The position numbers and the translations under genes were made by a program. Source: Leyella stercorea (GTDB taxonomy: Bacteria; Bacteroidota; Bacteroidia; Bacteroidales; Bacteroidaceae). From it: a stretch of DNA of 5,048 nt. Of the stretch, positions 4,856 to 5,048 are shown piece by piece (position 1 is the stretch's first letter; each line of letters starts with the position of its first letter). Location of the stretch: positions 1-5,048 of the forward strand of contig NZ_JAHQUY010000118.1 of NCBI RefSeq assembly GCF_019052365.1, read 5' to 3'. Below the pieces are notes generated by a model that made no database searches, was not told where the DNA came from, and was given only the letters and a program-made list of their open reading frames with translations.

Positions 4856-5048
4856 TTACAGGTCGGCACCCGCTTCTCCACCGTCTATATCGTTCCACTT
4901 TGCAATGGAGGCTTCGCTGACTTCAAGGACTTTGTTGCGTACCTTGACGGTATAGGTATAATTGTTGCCCGCCAGCAGTGCGCCTTCGGGCACGGTGAGT
5001 GTGGCATGATATTCCTGACCTTTGTAATTCACAACCAACGGCAGGGAT
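4856..5048 (-). CDS. C-terminal end of a fimbrillin-family protein (partial)
   Basis: The reading frame is open to the window edge, so only the last 63 codons are seen. The fragment (SLPLVVNYKGQEYHATLTVP, then ALLAGNNYTYTVKVRNKVLE and SEASIAKWNDIDGGEAGADL) is the closing part of a fimbrillin domain. It shows a Y-x-Y-T-V-K-V strand, a 'leucine-valine-serine' strand and the final I-x-x-W. The equivalent strands of the downstream 521-aa protein are RYKYTVKV and CTIGDWADGG. Unlike its two neighbours it stops right after this domain, with no GLUG extension. No true start is visible; an internal TTG at 5038 is simply a leucine codon. It is 27 bases upstream of the 521-aa gene and probably co-transcribed with it. 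It could be a structural pilin or an anchor subunit of the same pilus. Confidence 0.78.
   Translation of the reverse strand, partial: SLPLVVNYKGQEYHATLTVPEGALLAGNNYTYTVKVRNKVLEVSEASIAKWNDIDGGEAGADL

Noticed and set aside
5036..5038. TTG as the start of a 60-aa protein
   Set aside because: The frame stays open upstream to the window edge with in-family residues (SLPL before VVNYKG), so this is an internal leucine codon of a truncated fimbrillin gene.
1..5048. CRISPR arrays, tRNA or rRNA genes, insertion sequences
   Set aside because: I saw no regularly spaced identical repeats, no cloverleaf-like or rRNA-like sequence, and no transposase or terminal inverted repeats on either strand.

Overview
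The window looks like chromosomal DNA of a Bacteroidales gut-type bacterium, probably Bacteroides or Parabacteroides. Three signs support this: tandem fimbrillin-family (type V pilus, Mfa-like) lipoprotein genes, Bacteroidota-style lipoprotein signal peptides ending in LTAC or LAAC followed by TQDE, and intergenic leaders that mostly lack a Shine-Dalgarno sequence. Every supported gene is on the minus strand, so transcription runs from right to left. Genus is an inference from family content only.

Right half (5048 to 1531): a run of three closely spaced fimbrillin-family genes (gaps of 27 and 22 bases). The first is cut by the window edge and ends with an ordinary fimbrillin C-terminus. The next two (521 and 569 aa) are lipoproteins that join an N-terminal fimbrillin domain to a C-terminal GLUG-type repeat region. 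I read them as surface or pilus-tip adhesins or ancillary pilins: the fimbrillin half would mount the protein on a pilus or the outer membrane, and the repeat half would face the outside. A GC-rich hairpin lies just after the last of them.

Left half (1455 to 1): a separate, more AT-rich operon. It opens with a 47-aa gene carrying a very strong Shine-Dalgarno, which is unusual for this phylum. Then come a 165-aa and a 227-aa protein, 9 and 21 bases apart. The 227-aa protein matches the pattern I know as DUF2589 (function unknown), and the 165-aa protein looks like a shorter, divergent relative. None of the three has a signal peptide, so they should be cytoplasmic. After a hairpin, a possible fourth gene starts at 41 and leaves the window.

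The two halves differ in base composition, predicted location and translation signals, so I treat them as two neighbouring units, not one pathway. The 47-aa/DUF2589-like module is the best candidate for something undescribed. The modular fimbrillin-GLUG fusions, with a base-composition dip in the repeat region, are the second point of interest.
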